Shown here piece after piece: positions 60,196-64,000 of a stretch of DNA of 64,000 nt. The DNA comes from Ruficoccus sp. ZRK36. Its GTDB lineage: Bacteria > Verrucomicrobiota > Verrucomicrobiia > Opitutales > Cerasicoccaceae. Below the pieces are notes generated by a model. It did not search any database, was not told the DNA's origin, and saw only the letters and a program-made list of their open reading frames with translations. The stretch covers positions 3,659,436-3,723,435 of the forward strand of contig NZ_CP080649.1 of the NCBI RefSeq assembly GCF_019603315.1, given 5' to 3'. Positions within the stretch are counted from its first letter, which is position 1. Each line of letters starts with the position of its first letter. A program made the translations under genes and the position numbers.

Positions 60196-61032
60196 ATGCA
60201 AGGCTACCTCGATCTGCTGCGGCTCGTCATGGACAAGGGTGAAGACCGACCGGACCGCACCGGTGTGGGCACGCGTGGCGTATTCGGGGCACAGGCCCGC
60301 TTCGATCTGGAGAAGTCTTTCCCTCTCCTGACCACCAAGAAAATCCATTGGCGTTCAGTCGTTTACGAGCTTTTGTGGTTCCTCAAGGGCGACACAAACA
60401 TCCGCTACCTGAACGAAAACAAGGTCTCCATCTGGGATGAGTGGGCCGACGAATCCGGCAGCCTCGGCCCCGTTTATGGAGCGCAGTGGACCCGCTGGCA
60501 GTGCCCCGACGGACGCCAGATCAACCAGCTCGACGAGCTGATCGAAAACCTCCGCACGAAGCCCCACAGCCGCCGCCACATCGTCTCGGCCTGGAACGTC
60601 GCGGACCTGCCCGACGAGTCGCGTCCGCCGCATGTGAACGCCGCCGAGGGCAAGATGGCACTGCCGCCGTGCCACACGATGTTCCAGTTCTACGTCTCGC
60701 AGGACGGCGGCCTCAGCTGCCAGCTTTACCAGCGCAGCGCAGACCTTTTCCTCGGTGTGCCCTTCAACATCGCCTCCTACGCCCTGTTCACCTGCATGGT
60801 CGCCCAGGTCGCCGGTCTGCGGCCCAAGGAGTTTATCCACACCTTTGGCGACCTGCACCTGTACCGCAACCACTCCGAGCAGGTGGCCACCCAGCTCGCC
60901 CGCGAGCCGCGCCCCCTGCCGCAGGTAAAACTCAACCCCGCGATCAAGCGCCTGGCAGACTTTGACTACAGCGACGTGGAGCTGATCGGCTACGATCCGC
61001 ACCCCTCGATCAAGGCCCCCATCGCGGTCTAA
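60196..61032 (+). CDS. thyA: Thymidylate synthase
   Basis: 278 residues. Active-site Cys lies in '[12 protein letters not shown]' (about 154-165), the N-terminal '[19 protein letters not shown]' and 'SYNADVYHFG'-type dUMP site ('[18 protein letters not shown]') are intact, and '[11 protein letters not shown]' ends the protein as usual. It methylates dUMP to dTMP using methylene-THF, yielding DHF. It heads a likely operon with folA (18 bp downstream) and yjbQ. Confidence 0.97.
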   Translation: MQGYLDLLRLVMDKGEDRPDRTGVGTRGVFGAQARFDLEKSFPLLTTKKIHWRSVVYELLWFLKGDTNIRYLNENKVSIWDEWADESGSLGPVYGAQWTRWQCPDGRQINQLDELIENLRTKPHSRRHIVSAWNVADLPDESRPPHVNAAEGKMALPPCHTMFQFYVSQDGGLSCQLYQRSADLFLGVPFNIASYALFTCMVAQVAGLRPKEFIHTFGDLHLYRNHSEQVATQLAREPRPLPQVKLNPAIKRLADFDYSDVELIGYDPHPSIKAPIAV

Positions 61033-61050
61033 CCCTCTTCTCTCACCGCC

Positions 61051-61551
61051 ATGCCTTTACCCGCCGACGCCATCAAGCCCTGGAAAGCCATCGTTGCCAT
61101 GGCCGATAAAAACCGCGCCATCGGCCTAAACGGCGGGCTGCCCTGGCGCCTGCCCGAGGATCTCGCATTCTTCAAGCAGATGACGACCGGCCATACCGTT
61201 GTCATGGGCCGCAAGACCATGGACGAGATCAAGAAGCCCCTCCCGCGCCGCCTGAATGTCGTGCTGACCAACCAGCAGGATCTCGTCGCTCCGGGCTTCA
61301 CGATCGCTCATACCCTGGCTGATCTCGACGAGGTCGCGGTCAAAGGTGACCTGTTCATCATTGGCGGGGCACAGCTCTTCGCGGTCACTCTGCCGCAGTG
61401 CTGCGAGCTGTTTCTCACGCACGTCAAAGGTGACTACGACGGTGACACCTTTCTGCCGCCCTTCGAGCACCTCTTCTCGGCTGTTGAGACACTACGGGAA
61501 AACGACGACCTGCGCATCGTCCGCTACCGCAACAAGGCGCTCCCCGCTTAA
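61051..61551 (+). CDS. folA: Dihydrofolate reductase
   Basis: 166 residues. '[28 protein letters not shown]' type N-terminus with catalytic Glu/Asp ('[23 protein letters not shown]'), 'NVVLTNQQ' and 'FIIGGAQLF' are conserved. It regenerates THF from the DHF made by ThyA; the two genes are adjacent as in many bacteria. The third gene of the unit is yjbQ. Confidence 0.96.
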   Translation: MPLPADAIKPWKAIVAMADKNRAIGLNGGLPWRLPEDLAFFKQMTTGHTVVMGRKTMDEIKKPLPRRLNVVLTNQQDLVAPGFTIAHTLADLDEVAVKGDLFIIGGAQLFAVTLPQCCELFLTHVKGDYDGDTFLPPFEHLFSAVETLRENDDLRIVRYRNKALPA

Positions 61552-61583
61552 CCCAGCTTTCATTTCAACCAATCGGGCGCAGC

Positions 61584-62000
61584 ATGAAATCATACCGCAA
61601 GGAACTCTGGTTCAACATCCCGCAACGTCGCCAGCTGATCAACATCACCAGCGAGGTTGAGGCCGCCCTGCGCGAAAGCGGCATCCAGGAAGGGCTGTGC
61701 CTGGTCAACGCCATGCACATCAGCGCCAGCGTCTTTATCAACGACGACGAGTCCGGCCTGCATGGCGACTTCGAGCGCTGGCTGGAGAAGCTCGCCCCCG
61801 AAAAACCCTACGACCAGTACGCCCATAACGGCTACGAGGACAACGCCGACGCCCACCTCAAGCGCACCATCATGGGCCGGGATGTCACGGTCGCCGTCAC
61901 GGGCGGGCAACTGGACTTCGGGCCGTGGGAGCAGATCTTTTACGGGGAGTTTGACGGTAAGCGCAAAAAGCGAGCCCTCGTTAAAATCATCGGCGAGTAA
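61584..62000 (+). CDS. yjbQ: YjbQ / UPF0047 family protein
   Basis: 138 residues, the family length. '[31 protein letters not shown]' and '[37 protein letters not shown]' carry the conserved residues. Members of UPF0047 have shown weak thiamine-phosphate synthase-like and other activities, and the true role is unsettled. Co-directional with folA (32 bp) and followed 39 bp later by the propeller gene. Confidence 0.92.
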   Translation: MKSYRKELWFNIPQRRQLINITSEVEAALRESGIQEGLCLVNAMHISASVFINDDESGLHGDFERWLEKLAPEKPYDQYAHNGYEDNADAHLKRTIMGRDVTVAVTGGQLDFGPWEQIFYGEFDGKRKKRALVKIIGE

Positions 62001-62039
62001 AGAAGGCGCCCCTCCCCTCACCCCTATGCGTGTCCACCG

Positions 62040-63365
62040 ATGAATGCGAATCTGGACCGGCACTTCCCCCGCTACGAGCAGTACGACCCCAAGGTCCCGA
62101 TCTGGTGCATCACCCCGCATAAAGGGCACTGCACGCACCGCTTTTTTGACACCTCGCCCCTGAGCCCGTCCGGGCGCTACGCTGCGCTCCTGCGTTTTCC
62201 GTTCGAGGATCGTCTGGCCACCCCCGGTGAAGCAGCCGAGGTCATCCTCGTCGATCTGGAGACCGGCTCGGAGAAAACACTGGCTGAGACCCGCGGTTGG
62301 GAGTTTCAGCTGGGGGCGAATATAAACTGGGGAGGCTCCGACCATGAGCTGTTTTTTAACGATGTCGATGTCTCCACATGGACACCGTTTGCGTGGAAGC
62401 TCGATCCCCTCTTCGGCACCCGACAGCGCCTGGAGGGCTGCGTCTACCATGCCTCTCCCGACGGTCGCTGGCTCATCTGCGCAAACATCGCCACCCTCCG
62501 CAAAACCCAATGCGGCTACGGCGTATGCCTGCCCGACGCGGTGCTACCGCCCCTGCGCGTAGGCCCGCAGGCAGACGATGGTTTCTGGCTGACCGACACC
62601 CACAGCGGAGCCACCCGACTGCTGATCTCCACGCGGGAGATATTCGAGCGACTGGCCTCGGAGCTGACCGCCACCGGGGTTGATCCCGCCCGCTGCGAGA
62701 TCACGGGCTTCCACAGTAAGTTCAACCCGCAGGGTGACGCGCTCATGCTCAGCCTGCGCTGGTTCCCCACCGGCAGTGAGCCCGGCTGGGACATGTTCGT
62801 GAAGGATTTTCAATCGGTCCTCTTCGCCTGGGTCACGCTGAGCCTGAACCCTGCCACCGGCGAACCTGACCTGTCCACCCTGCGCTGCGCGACCGGGCCG
62901 GAGCTGTGGCAATACGGTGGCCACCATGCCACCTGGTTCCCCGATGGACGCCACATTTCGCAAAACCTTCCCATCAGCAAAATCCCCGATGACCTGCTCT
63001 TCGTCCAGGTCAACGCCGACGGCTCGGAGCTTGGGATCATCCCCCAGACCGGGCACCTCGCTGGCTCCGGGCACCCCACCGTGCACCCCGACGGGCACCA
63101 TCTCATCACCGACGCCTACACCTATGAGCCCGTGGCCTACGGTGATGGCACCGTGCCGCTGCGATGGATCGACCTGCACACCGGCGAGGAAACCCATCTC
63201 GCCCGCGTCAACGCACTCAACCCCGCAGCAAGCATTCACTCCGTGCTGCGCTGCGACCCGCACCCGGCCTGGGACCGCAAGAGCCGCTTCATCACCTTCA
63301 ACGCCATGGACGGTAACACGCGGCGCGTTTATCTGGCAGACTTGAGCAGCATCTTGGTAAATTGA
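62040..63365 (+). CDS. Oligogalacturonate-lyase-like seven-bladed beta-propeller protein
   Basis: 441 residues. The repeated 'LSPSGRYAALLRF', 'ASPDGRWLICA', 'FNPQGDALMLSLRW', 'WFPDGRHISQNL' and 'VHPDGHHLITDA' strand-turn motifs form propeller blades, and the protein matches the length and blade pattern of the PL22 oligogalacturonate lyase family as I know it. No signal peptide, consistent with cytosolic PL22 enzymes that cleave unsaturated digalacturonate. Catalytic His/Mn2+ residues are only partly identifiable ('GGHHATWFPD', 'HPAWD'), so another carbohydrate role is possible. Downstream of yjbQ on the same strand. Confidence 0.72.
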   Translation: MNANLDRHFPRYEQYDPKVPIWCITPHKGHCTHRFFDTSPLSPSGRYAALLRFPFEDRLATPGEAAEVILVDLETGSEKTLAETRGWEFQLGANINWGGSDHELFFNDVDVSTWTPFAWKLDPLFGTRQRLEGCVYHASPDGRWLICANIATLRKTQCGYGVCLPDAVLPPLRVGPQADDGFWLTDTHSGATRLLISTREIFERLASELTATGVDPARCEITGFHSKFNPQGDALMLSLRWFPTGSEPGWDMFVKDFQSVLFAWVTLSLNPATGEPDLSTLRCATGPELWQYGGHHATWFPDGRHISQNLPISKIPDDLLFVQVNADGSELGIIPQTGHLAGSGHPTVHPDGHHLITDAYTYEPVAYGDGTVPLRWIDLHTGEETHLARVNALNPAASIHSVLRCDPHPAWDRKSRFITFNAMDGNTRRVYLADLSSILVN

Positions 63366-63400
63366 GCGCTTACATTTCATTCTCAGCAAGCTCACAAAGC

Positions 63401-63967
63401 TTATGCTGACGACGACAACGGACGCCTGCAATAGATACGCGCCAGAGCCAGAAAACTAAACACAGGTGCCATGAAATAAGCCACAAGCTGGGTCGTCTGG
63501 GTAATAAGAATCCCTGTCGTAGAATCTGGATACCAGCTCATTGGGAAAGGCAGTAGACTGTGCTGCAAAAGCCACGGAGCGAGGCGGCCAGCGGTAACGC
63601 AGACAACCTCCAGCGCAAGAACCACCACCAGCACCGACGTTAAAACCGCTCTAGTCCCAGCCTTTACCCGACTCCCCCAACGTGCCGCCGCATACATTAG
63701 GTAGCCCAGCACCATGCCCGGCCCGAAAGTAGCCATCATCGCGAAACAAACGGCTAATAGTGTGATGTTCGCCGTGGGAAAATACTGCGGATGGTAGACC
63801 GTAAAGTGCCGCTCGCACACACGAATCAAGTATTGATCGTGCAGAATCCCGTAGGCGACAACGATCGCTGCTGTCCCCAATACGATCTTGAAGAAGACCG
63901 GGTACTCCTCTTTCGGGATCAAGGGCATGACTGCATCGTGACGCAGTTTCCCTAAGGGCGTAAACAC
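63401..63967 (-). CDS. Multi-pass membrane protein of unknown function
   Basis: 188 residues with four predicted helices (about 28-46, 68-92, 105-126, 152-172); the conserved-looking parts are 'AYGILHDQYLIRVCERHF' and 'TAGRLAPWLLQHSLLPF'. I know no family. The frame starts at a GTG at 63967 with a GGAAAAGAG just upstream; an ATG at 63928 is an alternative, and the frame stays open to the window edge so a longer gene cannot be excluded. It is convergent with the propeller gene. Confidence 0.65.
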   Translation of the reverse strand: MFTPLGKLRHDAVMPLIPKEEYPVFFKIVLGTAAIVVAYGILHDQYLIRVCERHFTVYHPQYFPTANITLLAVCFAMMATFGPGMVLGYLMYAAARWGSRVKAGTRAVLTSVLVVVLALEVVCVTAGRLAPWLLQHSLLPFPMSWYPDSTTGILITQTTQLVAYFMAPVFSFLALARIYCRRPLSSSA

Positions 63968-64000
63968 CCAAAACTCTTTTCCAACACCACGAACTCCGGA

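Overview
The window looks like a piece of a free-living, high-GC (about 60%) Gram-negative chromosome, most probably from the Opitutae side of Verrucomicrobiota. This is inferred from gene content: a division/cell-wall cluster, a phosphate-selective-type outer-membrane porin, a DUF5069 protein, a bacterial family B DNA polymerase, a binding-protein/permease fusion transporter, and scattered sulfatase, ThuA, Gfo/Idh/MocA and beta-propeller genes. No rRNA, tRNA, CRISPR array, prophage or transposase gene was found.

Layout. 1-4.5 kb: minus-strand division/cell-wall operon mraZ - small ORF - rsmH - ftsL-like - ftsI - murE (cut by the window edge), with a promoter carrying MraZ-type repeats. 4.6-15.8 kb: tlyA-nadK, a porin, a sugar-nucleotide-type epimerase, a seven-helix membrane protein that I read as a microbial rhodopsin homologue without the retinal lysine, a PIG-L deacetylase, a lipoprotein, a nucleotidyltransferase, rnr and a DUF5069 gene. 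15.8-25.6 kb: family B polymerase, a DapF-like protein lacking both catalytic cysteines, a divergent oxyR/katA pair with an excellent OxyR site and an ankyrin gene behind katA, a MocR regulator and an MFS transporter.

25.6-37.6 kb: a glycan-use locus (BNR-type beta-propeller, IclR-like regulator, sulfatase), a PAS-SpoIIE phosphatase, an AraC/ThuA/Gfo locus, and a sucrose module in which a sucrose-phosphate phosphatase-like domain is fused to a neutral-invertase-like domain beside a sucrose-phosphate-synthase-like glycosyltransferase. 37.7-52.7 kb: malonyl-CoA decarboxylase, a two-gene sugar ABC transporter of unusual design (MalE-MalF fusion; MalG with a large repetitive extracytoplasmic insert), a hybrid histidine kinase, an AraC regulator, a long GH4 alpha-galactosidase, galactokinase and HU. 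Transporter, GH4 and galK plausibly serve alpha-galactoside use. 52.8-64 kb: ygfZ, aroG, mdh, recR-ybaB, DUF1015, thyA-folA-yjbQ, an oligogalacturonate-lyase-like propeller and a membrane protein.

Between the genes, two repeat types stand out: mosaic elements built of perfect mini-hairpins with mostly three-base loops (around 12.5, 19.0, 56.3-56.6, 57.3-57.5 and 59.2-59.4 kb), and a single symmetrical 168-bp inverted repeat at 48.66-48.83 kb that resembles a MITE. The strongest leads are the lysine-less rhodopsin homologue, the mosaic elements flanking recR in inverted orientation with compensated hairpins, the repetitive MalG insert, and the serine-for-cysteine DapF.
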